Assembly: GCA_965247395.1 (NCBI GenBank)
Contig: OZ252012.1
Coordinates: forward strand, 1,674,001-1,738,000
Reading direction: 5' to 3'
Length of the DNA: 64,000 nucleotides
Source of the DNA: CAYRJD01 sp965247395
GTDB lineage: Bacteria > Actinomycetota > Acidimicrobiia > Acidimicrobiales > Poriferisodalaceae
This document shows, one piece after another, positions 16,709 to 24,037 of the stretch. The notes beneath the pieces were generated by a model. It did not search any database and was not told the DNA's origin. It was given only the letters and a program-made list of their open reading frames with translations. Position 1 is the first letter of the stretch; each line of letters opens with the position of its first letter. The position numbers and the translations under genes are program-made.

Positions 16709-16747
16709 CTGTCTCAGGATCGGTGAGACAGGACTAATTGTGAGACA
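16709..16747. promoter_or_regulatory. Palindromic operator-like repeats upstream of the AbiE-like operon
   Basis: CTGTCTCA (16709-16716) and TGAGACAG (16724-16731) form a perfect 8-bp inverted repeat with a 7-bp spacer. A third half-site TGAGACA follows at 16741-16747. They lie 45 bp upstream of the GTG at 16664, a typical position for an autorepressor. AbiEi antitoxins are known to bind inverted repeats in their own promoters; binding here is inferred. Confidence 0.6.
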
Positions 16748-16881
16748 TTTCTCATGGATCTTCTCACGGACGGTCTGACACGGTCTGTTATCCGCAGATA
16801 CGAGTCATCAGACAGAATCGCTGAAACCGTGTGAAAACACAGGCCGAAACGACACTCTGGGACCAGCGGATACTGGCCGGA

Positions 16882-16955
16882 ATGGGCTTCCACGAACTTA
16901 TAACCCGAAGGTCGCAGGTTCAAATCCTGCCCCCGCCACCATAAGGAAGGCCTGG
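16882..16955 (+). repeat. att-like copy B: truncated tRNA-fMet 3' end plus element flank
   Basis: Bases 16900-16955 repeat tRNA-fMet 9438-9493 with one mismatch, while the 5' half of the tRNA is missing. The preceding 17 bp (16882-16898, ATGGGCTTCCACGAACT) are identical to 20787-20803 before copy C. That is the structure expected at the right end (attR) of an element integrated at the tRNA, with the shared 17 bp belonging to the element. Confidence 0.8.
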
Positions 16956-17044
16956 AAACATTAGGTTTCCGGGCAGAGTGCTGCCGGTCGCCAGCGTTGG
17001 GGAAGCTTGGCCGCAGTCATTGTGTCTCGGTACTCTGGGGGCCA

Positions 17045-18205
17045 ATGGCAAAAGCTCACCTCAACCCACTAATGCTGAGATGGGCGGTGGAGCGCGCCAG
17101 CTTGGGGGTCGCTGAACTCGGGGCTGCCTTCAAGAAATCCCCTGAGACCGTTGAGGCCTGGATCTACGGATCAGATGCTCCGACGTTCAAACAGGCTCAG
17201 CAGCTAGCGAAGAAACTGCACATCCCGTTCGGGTACCTCTTCCTGGAGACACCTCCGGACGAAGAACTGCCAATACCGGACTTCCGCCGTCTCTACGGCG
17301 AGCACCGATCTCAAATATCTATCGATCTTCGAGATGTGATTGCCGACGTGCTCCGAAGACAGGATTGGTATCGGGATCACCGTCTTGACAACGACGAGGA
17401 ACCGCTCGAGTTCGTCGGGAGCTTTGAACTGACGAATCTACCTCGCGACCTTGCCCTGGACATCGGTAACCGTCTTGAGTTTGATGACATGGTCCGGTTT
17501 GGGCCACCGCGAGCGAGCTTCTTACGCGCGTTTGTAAGCCAAGTGGAAGCGCTAGGGATTCTCGTGATGCGCAGCGGCATCGTGCGCCAGGCCACGAAGC
17601 GCCCGCTGAAGGTTGACGAGTTCCGCGGGTTCTCGATTGCTGATCCGATCGCACCGGTTATCTTCATCAACAGTGTCGACAGTAAAGCGGCACAGGTATT
17701 CACTCTTGCGCATGAGCTTGCTCACGTCTGGATCGGAAAGGGCGGGATTTCTGATGCTGACTTCACGATCGTGGATGACCCTTCCGCCGGCATCGAGAGT
17801 TTCTGTAATGAGGTAGCTGGCGAACTTCTCCTTCCGTGGAAGCCACTCAATGAGCAGTGGATGGAGCGCACGGCACCCCTGGAGGAGTTCGTCGAAACCA
17901 CCGCCCGCCGGTACCACGTCTCCACAGTGATGGTGGCTCGCCAACTGTGGGTGCACGGCGCCATCGAGCGCAAGCAGTTCTTCGATCTCTACGAGACCGA
18001 AAGCGCCAAGTGGATTACGAAGGCTGAGGGCGCTTCGGGCGGCGACTACTACTCGAACGTCCGGATCAGAAACGGCCGTCTTCTCACGGAGGCGATCTTC
18101 CAAAGCGTTGGAGCATCGGAGACCTCCATCCGTGACGCGTCACGCTTGCTAGGTGTGAAGCCCGCCAGGCTGCCCAAGCTGCAAGAGCATATGAGTGTCG
18201 CATAG
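17045..18205 (+). CDS. XRE-type HTH with ImmA/IrrE-family metallopeptidase domain
   Basis: A 386-residue fusion. An N-terminal helix-turn-helix (about residues 10-60, including LGAAFKKSPETVEAWIYG) is followed by a zinc peptidase domain of the ImmA/IrrE family with HELAH (His223, Glu224, His227). ImmA-type peptidases relieve repression by cleaving partner repressors, and fused forms usually accompany a toxin gene. ATG 17045 follows a GGGGG stretch and removes a spurious upstream extension. The stop TAG overlaps the GTG of the next gene (TAGTG), so the two are translationally coupled. They sit between att-like copies B and C. Confidence 0.88.
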   Translation: MAKAHLNPLMLRWAVERASLGVAELGAAFKKSPETVEAWIYGSDAPTFKQAQQLAKKLHIPFGYLFLETPPDEELPIPDFRRLYGEHRSQISIDLRDVIADVLRRQDWYRDHRLDNDEEPLEFVGSFELTNLPRDLALDIGNRLEFDDMVRFGPPRASFLRAFVSQVEALGILVMRSGIVRQATKRPLKVDEFRGFSIADPIAPVIFINSVDSKAAQVFTLAHELAHVWIGKGGISDADFTIVDDPSAGIESFCNEVAGELLLPWKPLNEQWMERTAPLEEFVETTARRYHVSTVMVARQLWVHGAIERKQFFDLYETESAKWITKAEGASGGDYYSNVRIRNGRLLTEAIFQSVGASETSIRDASRLLGVKPARLPKLQEHMSVA

Positions 18206-18702
18206 TGCTGCACCTCCTCGACGCCAACGTCTTCATCACTGCGAAGAACACCTACTACGACCCCGCTCTGGTGCCAGCCTTCTGGAGCTGGCTCGAAGAC
18301 CAGGCTCGCCGCGGCACTGTCGCCTCTACGGACCTCGTGTACGACGAGCTAAAGGCCGGGGACGACGATCTGGCTGAGTGGGTCAAGGACCACCGTGACA
18401 GCCTCTTCCGTTTCGAGTCGTCGTCTAAGGCTGTTGCAGCGCACGTGGCATCGCTGGGAAAATGGGCTAAAGCAGAGGGATACAAACCCCACGCTGTGGA
18501 GGAATTCATGGACTTGCCCCGCGCTGACCCGTTCTTGGTGGGGGTTGGAGCCGAATTCGGTCATGTCGTTGTGATGCTGGAGATTCCTGCTGGATCGAAA
18601 CGGAAAAAGGTGAAGATCCCGGACGCCTGCGACCACCTTGGGGTGCAGTGGGAGAACACCTTCGAGATGATGCGCGGACTGGGCGCCAGGTTCACCAACT
18701 AG
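18205..18702 (+). CDS. DUF4411 PIN-like putative toxin
   Basis: The 165-residue protein matches DUF4411, a PIN-like family that regularly follows XRE-ImmA fusion genes. Visible landmarks are LLDANVFI at the N-terminus, VYDEL, LPRADPFLVG and the C-terminal KIPDAC; the acidic residues would form the metal site of an RNase. It starts at GTG 18205, overlapping the upstream stop by one base. I infer a toxin-antitoxin or stress module with the ImmA-type protein as the controller. Confidence 0.85.
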   Translation: MLHLLDANVFITAKNTYYDPALVPAFWSWLEDQARRGTVASTDLVYDELKAGDDDLAEWVKDHRDSLFRFESSSKAVAAHVASLGKWAKAEGYKPHAVEEFMDLPRADPFLVGVGAEFGHVVVMLEIPAGSKRKKVKIPDACDHLGVQWENTFEMMRGLGARFTN

Positions 18703-18790
18703 CACGGCGGGCTCAGAGTCGTCAAGGCGGATGTAGAGCGATGGAGCTTCGAATAGTAATAGTGAGATGTTGCCGGTGTCTGTCGCCATA

Positions 18791-19454
18791 GCTGAAACCA
18801 CCTTGCATGAACTGCAATAACTACGCTAGGCACAGCCTGCTGGGCAAACCTGGCGACATGCCAGCCTGACCACAAACTGAGTAATGAACAATTCTGACGT
18901 GGTTGCTTGCCTGGCTGTCACGATGGACATGTACATCGCTCGCACAGATGGATCGTTTGACTATCTGGCCGCCTATCCGATGCCAGGGTTTGACTTCGAC
19001 GCATGGACGGACCAGTGCGGGGCTCTCATCATGGGACGCAAGACCTACGAGGTACTACTAAACGACGATTGGGCGTGGGGAGACCGACCCACCATGGTGC
19101 TGACCAGCAAGCTCAGCCTGCCCATACCAGCTGGCGCCAACGTTGTCTTCAGCTCTGCGCCGACCGCTGAAGCCGTTCGTGAGTTCTCGACTGTGGCACT
19201 AAAACGCTTGTGGGTGTTTGGCGGGGGCGACGTCGTGACCACTGCGATGCTTGGCGGAGCGATTGATGTGCTCGACATAGTCGTGATGCCAGAGGCACTG
19301 GGCAGCGGGATACCTCTTTTTACCGAACCGATCAAGCGACCTATGCGACTGACCGAAGCAACACCATTCGAAGACGGCGTAATCCGGTTGGTTTACGAGA
19401 TCGACAACAGCTGAGATTGGCACGTCGAGTATCTCGCTAGCGCAGAATGCCAGC
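18791..19454 (+). repeat. 664-bp direct repeat, copy 1 (promoter region plus DHFR-family gene)
   Basis: This segment recurs at 20860-21523 at a constant offset of 2069 bp with only about a dozen differences. It includes about 90 bp upstream of the gene, the whole DHFR-family gene and about 40 bp downstream, so both copies keep the same expression signals. The two copies diverge abruptly outside these limits. Confidence 0.9.
18884..19414 (+). CDS. Dihydrofolate reductase family protein (RibD C-terminal-like), copy 1
   Basis: The 176-residue protein belongs to the RibD_C/DHFR-like family, NADPH-binding reductases usually of unknown substrate. Landmarks are the early SLDG-equivalent MDMYIARTDGSFDYL, MGRKTYEVLL, the nucleotide-binding FGGGDVV and GSGIPLF. 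It differs from the second copy (20953-21483) at four residues only: STVALK versus SAVTPK, and one Ile/Val near the end. Such recent duplication, upstream region included, is unusual. It precedes the ribokinase gene. Confidence 0.88.
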   Translation: MNNSDVVACLAVTMDMYIARTDGSFDYLAAYPMPGFDFDAWTDQCGALIMGRKTYEVLLNDDWAWGDRPTMVLTSKLSLPIPAGANVVFSSAPTAEAVREFSTVALKRLWVFGGGDVVTTAMLGGAIDVLDIVVMPEALGSGIPLFTEPIKRPMRLTEATPFEDGVIRLVYEIDNS

Positions 19455-19609
19455 CTCATTCAGTGTTCTCGCAGCAGTGGCTGTCGAAGCGTTTGCACGA
19501 CTGCTGTCAGCGCAATGGTGTTTGACTATTGGTTACCCATCCTGTGGCTACCTAGTCCCAGCGGACAGATGCCAACACCCCAAGTACCCCATGCCTCAAA
19601 GCACTCCTT

Positions 19610-20632
19610 ATGCGTAAAGCCTCTAAAATGCAAGCCGTCTTAGAGCGAGCCATCGAGGCTATTACTACCCACAGAACCCGCCGACCACCACGCATTGCAG
19701 TAGTCGGCAGCGTCAATCTGGACTTCATAGCGGGCATAACTCAAATGCCCGAACGAGGCGAAACCGTTACCAGCGACAGCTTGCGGGTGCTCCCGGGTGG
19801 TAAGGGTGCGAACCAAGCCACGCAAGCTGCGCTGCTGGGAGCTGAGGTGTCAATGGTCGGGCGAGTTGGTTCGACGGTGCTAGCGCAGATGGCGTTAGCG
19901 GGTCTCGAGCATGCCGGAGTTGATCTAACGCATGTGAGCCGTGACACCGAGCTCGAGACCGGGCTGGCTTTTGTATTTGTAGAAGACACCGGAGACAATC
20001 GCATAGTCGTCGTGCCCCGTGCCAACGGAGCTCTCACCGCCCAGCATGTGCAAGCCGCTAGCGAAACCATCGCCGCGGCCGACGTATTGCTGCTACAGCT
20101 AGAGGTCCCCGACGATGCGATCACCGCCGCGGTTCAGATCGCTAGTGAAGCCGACTGCAAGATCATTTTGAACCCCGCCCCTGCTCGGCCACTGTCCGCA
20201 GAGATGCTGACCCGGGTGGACTATCTCATCCCGAATGAAACCGAAACCGCCACCTTGAGCGAGATGCCGGTGACCGACCGTTCAGCGACGATCGCTGCGG
20301 CGCGCAAGCTGACCGGCGCTGGTCTAGATGACTCCGGCGCCACAAACGTCATTGTCACGCTTGGCGAGCAAGGGGCGATGGCAATTAGCCGCAACCAGCC
20401 TGATCCGGTGTTTGTAGAAGCAGTGCCGCTCGATCAGATCTCAGGCGCCCACGTGATCGACCCCACCGGCGCAGGCGATGCGTTTTGCGGAGCCTTTGGC
20501 GTGGGAATAGCCATCGGTCTTGATTTGGCCGACAGCCTGGCGCTCGGGTCGATCGCAGGGGCGTATGCGGTGACTAGCACCGGCGCGCAAGCCTCAATGG
20601 GCACTCTGACCGAACTAACGCAATGGATCTAG
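19610..20632 (+). CDS. rbsK: Ribokinase (PfkB family)
   Basis: Ribokinase phosphorylates ribose to ribose-5-phosphate with ATP. The 340-residue protein has the N-terminal VVGSVNLDF and GGKGANQA substrate-binding motifs and the C-terminal PfkB signature DPTGAGDAFCGAF (Asp284 to about 296) with catalytic Asp290. The first 20 or so residues are extra, so ATG 19628 is a possible alternative start. The last 12 bp of the gene are part of the 153-bp direct repeat that recurs at 23400-23552. No ribose transporter is nearby, so another sugar or nucleoside-derived substrate is possible. Confidence 0.9.
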   Translation: MRKASKMQAVLERAIEAITTHRTRRPPRIAVVGSVNLDFIAGITQMPERGETVTSDSLRVLPGGKGANQATQAALLGAEVSMVGRVGSTVLAQMALAGLEHAGVDLTHVSRDTELETGLAFVFVEDTGDNRIVVVPRANGALTAQHVQAASETIAAADVLLLQLEVPDDAITAAVQIASEADCKIILNPAPARPLSAEMLTRVDYLIPNETETATLSEMPVTDRSATIAAARKLTGAGLDDSGATNVIVTLGEQGAMAISRNQPDPVFVEAVPLDQISGAHVIDPTGAGDAFCGAFGVGIAIGLDLADSLALGSIAGAYAVTSTGAQASMGTLTELTQWI

Positions 20633-20773
20633 CTATCCGCCTCAACTAAGTGAGCCGGAAAACCACCACGTGAGATCGGCCCCCAGCGAGTGGGCTTAAT
20701 CCGAATCAGCACCTTGCCCTGCTTTTGCATAGCGGCGCGATACTCGTCCCAGTCGGAGTGCTCGCCACTGATC
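20621..20773. repeat. 153-bp direct repeat, copy 1 (rbsK end plus PPOX 3' fragment)
   Basis: Repeated at 23400-23552 (offset 2779) with only a few mismatches. It begins in the last codons of rbsK and ends abruptly inside the PPOX coding sequence. The two copies bracket the DHFR copy 2, DUF5131 and TcmP block. Confidence 0.9.
20632..20773 (-). pseudogene. Truncated 3' fragment of the PPOX-class gene
   Basis: This stretch is a copy of the last about 145 bp of the intact minus-strand PPOX gene (23408-23908). Only the C-terminal part of the protein could be encoded, without any start. It is cut off at 20773 where the sequence switches to the att-like flank. It is a relic of the duplication that brought in the neighbouring block. 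Confidence 0.85.
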
Positions 20774-20786
20774 GATATCAGTCGAT

Positions 20787-20846
20787 ATGGGCTTCCACGA
20801 ACTCATAACCCGAAGGTCTCAGGTTCAAATCCTGCGCAGCCACCAT
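20787..20846 (+). repeat. att-like copy C: degraded tRNA-fMet 3' end plus element flank
   Basis: The 17 bp at 20787-20803 equal those before copy B. The following tRNA-like 3' end (20805-20846) matches copy A but has a T-stem change (GTCTCAGG) and an altered acceptor strand (CTGCGCAGCCACCAT). It cannot fold as a tRNA. It lies immediately before the upstream region of DHFR copy 2, as expected if it is the old junction with the chromosome. Confidence 0.7.
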
Positions 20847-20859
20847 CCACCTTGCATGG

Positions 20860-21523
20860 GCTGAAACCACCTTGCATAAATTGCAATAACTACGCTAGGC
20901 ACAGCCTGCTGGGCAAACCTGGCGACATGCCAGCCTGACCACAAACTGAGTAATGAACAATTCCGACGTGGTTGCTTGCCTGGCTGTCACGATGGACATG
21001 TACATCGCTCGCACAGATGGATCGTTTGACTATCTGGCCGCCTATCCGATGCCAGGGTTTGACTTCGACGCATGGACGGACCAGTGCGGGGCTCTCATCA
21101 TGGGACGCAAGACCTACGAGGTACTACTAAACGACGATTGGGCGTGGGGAGACCGACCCACCATGGTGCTGACCAGCAAGCTCAGCCTGCCCATACCAGC
21201 TGGCGCCAACGTTGTCTTCAGCTCTGCGCCGACCGCTGAAGCCGTTCGTGAGTTCTCGGCCGTGACACCAAAACGCTTGTGGGTGTTTGGCGGGGGCGAC
21301 GTCGTGACCACTGCGATGCTTGGCGGAGCGATTGATGTGCTCGACATAGTCGTGATGCCAGAGGCACTGGGCAGCGGGATACCTCTTTTTACCGAGCCGA
21401 TCAAGCGACCTATGCGACTGACCGAAGCAACGCCATTCGAAGACGGCGTAGTCCGGTTGGTTTACGAGATCGACAACAGCTGAGATTGGCACGTCGAGTA
21501 TCTCGCTGACGCAGAATGCCAGC
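20860..21523 (+). repeat. 664-bp direct repeat, copy 2
   Basis: Second copy of the segment at 18791-19454, offset 2069 bp. It is preceded directly by the att-like copy C and a short duplicated CCACCTTGCAT. Confidence 0.9.
20953..21483 (+). CDS. Dihydrofolate reductase family protein, copy 2
   Basis: A 176-residue DHFR/RibD_C family protein almost identical to 18884-19414. It has the same MGRKTYEVLL and FGGGDVV motifs and differs at four amino acids (Thr/Ala, Ala/Thr, Leu/Pro, Ile/Val). The upstream 90 bp are also duplicated. Two of the four changes sit next to each other just before KRLWVFGGGD, so minor divergence has begun. The gene is followed by the DUF5131-TcmP pair instead of ribokinase. 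Confidence 0.88.
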   Translation: MNNSDVVACLAVTMDMYIARTDGSFDYLAAYPMPGFDFDAWTDQCGALIMGRKTYEVLLNDDWAWGDRPTMVLTSKLSLPIPAGANVVFSSAPTAEAVREFSAVTPKRLWVFGGGDVVTTAMLGGAIDVLDIVVMPEALGSGIPLFTEPIKRPMRLTEATPFEDGVVRLVYEIDNS

Positions 21524-21605
21524 TTTCACCTGAGCGAGCGGGAAGCCTGTCACACCTCCTGGCTACGATTACGACGTATGGCGAAGCAGCTGAAAGGAGG
21601 CGGTC

Positions 21606-22355
21606 ATGGCTGAACGGTCGGCAATCGAATGGACCGAGACGACCTGGAACCCGACGACCGGCTGTGACAAGACCTCCCCAGGCTGCGACAACTGCTATGC
21701 GTTGGTGCTCGCCAAGCGACTCCGGGCGATGAAGCAGCCGAAGTATCAGAACGACGGAGACCCCCGCACCAGCGGCCCTGGCTTCCAGCTTACGATCCAC
21801 CCCGACACGCTGAGTGCGCCTTACTCGTGGAAATCTCCCCGCCTCATATTCGTGAACTCGATGAGCGACCTCTTCCACCCCGACGTGCCCTTGGAGTTCA
21901 TCCAGCAAGTGTTTGAGGTCATGAGGGAGACCCCCCGGCACACCTACCAAGTGCTCACGAAGCGGTCAAAGCGACTATTGCAGTTGGCCTCCAAGATCGA
22001 TTGGCCCTTAAACGTGTGGATGGGAGTGAGCATCGAGTCCGAGCGCTACATGTTCAGGCTCGACCACCTGCGGAAGGTGGATGCTGCGGTGCGATTCGTC
22101 AGCGCCGAACCGCTCCTAGGTCCCTTGCCCAGACTTGACCTCCAAGGCATCCACTGGCTTATTGCTGGAGGCGAGAGCGGTCCACATGCACGTCGGATGG
22201 ATGAGGACTGGGTTCGCGACATCCGCGATCAGTGCAATCGCTGCGGCGTCGCGTTCTTCTTCAAGCAATGGGGTGGAAGGACCCCGAAGGCGGGAGGGCG
22301 CGAACTCGACGGCAATCTGTACGACGAAATGCCAGCGCTCCTAGCGGTCGGATAG
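21606..22355 (+). CDS. DUF5131 (phage Gp37/Gp68-like) three-Cys-motif protein
   Basis: A 249-residue member of DUF5131, found in phages and mobile elements. The family's three-cysteine motif is clear: GCDKTSPGCDNCYA with Cys20, Cys27 and Cys30, followed by LTKRSKRL and the core GGESGPHAR. The cysteines resemble an iron-sulfur site of radical-SAM type, but the chemistry is not established to my knowledge. AAGGAGG five bases before ATG 21606 is an excellent ribosome site. The partner gene tcmP starts four bases after its stop, so both are made together. Confidence 0.88.
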   Translation: MAERSAIEWTETTWNPTTGCDKTSPGCDNCYALVLAKRLRAMKQPKYQNDGDPRTSGPGFQLTIHPDTLSAPYSWKSPRLIFVNSMSDLFHPDVPLEFIQQVFEVMRETPRHTYQVLTKRSKRLLQLASKIDWPLNVWMGVSIESERYMFRLDHLRKVDAAVRFVSAEPLLGPLPRLDLQGIHWLIAGGESGPHARRMDEDWVRDIRDQCNRCGVAFFFKQWGGRTPKAGGRELDGNLYDEMPALLAVG

Positions 22356-22359
22356 AGAC

Positions 22360-23352
22360 GTGGCTCGCGCGTGGGGGTACTGGACTCGAGGCAAGCTCGA
22401 TGTCCTTCGTGACTACCTCGACGCGTTCACGACAGCATCGGGCAGCGTCAGCGAAAGGATCTACCTCGACGCATTTGCGGGCGAGGTCGAGAACTACGAC
22501 CGGCTGACTGATGAGAAGATCGACGGATCAGCTCGGATAGCTCTGTCCATCGACTCACCTCCCTTCACGCGACTTCGGTTTTTCGAGACGGAAAAGAACG
22601 CAAGCAAGCTTGACGCCGCACTTCGCTCTGACTTCCCCGATCGCGACTTCAAGGTCCTGGGAGGCGATTGCAATGTCCGGATCCCCGAGGCCCTCGCCCG
22701 GTTGGAGTACTTGTCCTGGGCACCCACGTTTGCCTTTGTGGATCCGAACGGCATGGAAGCTGAGTGGCGGACCCTTGAAGCACTAGCGACTTTCAAAAAG
22801 GGGCAAAAGACCAAAGTTGAGCTGTTTCTACTCTTCGCGGCACCCATGTTCGTAAGGGTTCTTCGGATCGATGGGGCAGCCGTCAGACCCAAGGACGAAA
22901 AGGCGATCAATGCGATGTTCGGAAGTGAGGATTGGAGACATACCTATAAGGCACGGGTCGATGGAGAAATTGAGCCGTCCGAGGCCCGGTATGAATACGT
23001 CGACTTAATGCGTTGGCGTCTCGAGAAGGTGCTTTGCTACAAGTGGACGCACCCACTCGAAGTCCGAAACGAGAGAGGGATTCCAATCTACTACATGATC
23101 TTCGCTACTGATCATGAGGTGGGGACGAAGATTATGAGTCACCTGTATGCCAATGCCGCTGCAGAATTTCCGGCCATGCGCGAGGAAACGCGCCGAATCC
23201 GCCAAGAAATCGCTGAGCGGGACAGCGGAGTTACGTCCTTGTTTGGTGATGACGACGCGCTACTGCAGGCACCCGTAAAACGCGGGGAACGCTTCTACGA
23301 GCACTCACCACCATCAACACCGCGGTTCTTGAAGGGTGACGATGCTTCCTGA
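22360..23352 (+). CDS. tcmP: Three-Cys-motif partner protein TcmP
   Basis: A 330-residue protein fitting the TcmP family (three-Cys-motif partner), which is encoded next to DUF5131 proteins. Features seen are the N-terminal WGYWTRGKLDVLRDYLDAF, YLDAFAGEVEN, a Rossmann-like LRFFETEKN ... FAFVDPNGM region and a helical C-terminus. The DAFAG and FVDP signatures resemble a methyltransferase-like fold, though this is inference. GTG 22360 begins five bases after the DUF5131 stop. The pair lies in a block flanked by 153-bp direct repeats and can be regarded as a mobile cassette. Confidence 0.85.
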   Translation: MARAWGYWTRGKLDVLRDYLDAFTTASGSVSERIYLDAFAGEVENYDRLTDEKIDGSARIALSIDSPPFTRLRFFETEKNASKLDAALRSDFPDRDFKVLGGDCNVRIPEALARLEYLSWAPTFAFVDPNGMEAEWRTLEALATFKKGQKTKVELFLLFAAPMFVRVLRIDGAAVRPKDEKAINAMFGSEDWRHTYKARVDGEIEPSEARYEYVDLMRWRLEKVLCYKWTHPLEVRNERGIPIYYMIFATDHEVGTKIMSHLYANAAAEFPAMREETRRIRQEIAERDSGVTSLFGDDDALLQAPVKRGERFYEHSPPSTPRFLKGDDAS

Positions 23353-23399
23353 ACTAGACACCGACCCGATCGCATCGCTTACGCGGGCACGTCTTGGGC

Positions 23400-23552
23400 C
23401 AATGGATCTAGCTATCCGCCTCTACTAAGTGAGCCGGAAAACCACCACGTGAGATCGGCCCCCAGCGAGTGGGCTTAATCCGAATCAGCACCTTGCCCTG
23501 CTTTTGCATAGCGGCGCGGTATTCGTCCCAGTCGGAGTGCTCACCACTGATC
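23400..23552. repeat. 153-bp direct repeat, copy 2 (original PPOX 3' end)
   Basis: Counterpart of 20621-20773. It starts with the last 12 bp of rbsK although no ribokinase gene precedes it here, and runs into the intact PPOX gene. It therefore marks the original rbsK/PPOX junction. Confidence 0.9.
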
Positions 23553-23908
23553 ACTCGGAAATAGTTCACCAAACCCTCCAGCGCTTCGGGCAGATCAACC
23601 ACTTCGGCCTCACCATCCACCTGAACCCACTCCGAGTTGAACTCATTGCCCATCACCAGCATCGATGCACGCGGATCTCGCCGCAGGTTGTGCACCTTCG
23701 CACGGCTGGGATAACTGCTGACCAGCACTACACCCTGACCGCTAGAGCCTTGCCCGTCATAGCCCTGGTCATCAAGCCCCATGGTTACCAACGAGAGCTG
23801 CGGTGAGCCATCTCGCCGGTAAGTCAGCAGCACGCCTCGGTGCTTGTCACGCACGAAGTTTTCTAGCTCTTCACGTTCTACGTAGGTATCGGTTGCTATC
23901 TGTGCCAC
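23408..23908 (-). CDS. PPOX-class F420-dependent (pyridoxamine oxidase-like) protein
   Basis: The 166-residue protein has the split-barrel PPOX fold pattern: VRDKHRGVLLTYRRDGSPQLSLV, a strand VVLVSSYPSRAKVHNLRRDPRASMLV, and WVQVDGEAEVVD. Actinobacterial members mostly bind F420 or FMN and reduce or oxidise diverse small molecules. A Gly/Gln-rich insertion (DDQGYDGQGSSGQG) sits in a surface loop. Start GTG 23908 is followed by MAQIATD. The last 153 bp are duplicated at 20621-20773, leaving a truncated copy beside rbsK. Confidence 0.85.
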   Translation of the reverse strand: MAQIATDTYVEREELENFVRDKHRGVLLTYRRDGSPQLSLVTMGLDDQGYDGQGSSGQGVVLVSSYPSRAKVHNLRRDPRASMLVMGNEFNSEWVQVDGEAEVVDLPEALEGLVNYFRVISGEHSDWDEYRAAMQKQGKVLIRIKPTRWGPISRGGFPAHLVEADS

Positions 23909-24037
23909 GGCGCAAGTGTGCCCGCTAGTGAAGAAGCGTCGCCAACTACCGTTAACCGCGTGTCACCCGACTCAGCTTTCGCACGCGTGGGGCTAAACCA
24001 AAATGCGCACAACCACTAGAGGCTCAGCGAGAGACAC

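Noticed and set aside
16900..16941. Second tRNA gene
   Set aside because: Only the anticodon-loop-to-CCA half is present; no D arm or 5' acceptor strand can be found, so it is an att remnant. The same holds for 20805-20846.
18349..18801. 150-codon minus-strand frame overlapping the DUF4411 gene
   Set aside because: Only the segment 18703-18789 is free of the DUF4411 gene and begins MATDTGNISLLLFEAP. It may be the leftover 5' end of a truncated gene, but nothing more can be supported.
9480..20846. Integrase, transposase or phage structural genes in the island
   Set aside because: I looked for tyrosine/serine recombinase and DDE motifs in all plausible frames and saw none.
20690..20938. Open frame across the att copy C region
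   Set aside because: It runs through the PPOX remnant, the tRNA fragment and the DHFR upstream region and has no protein-like content.
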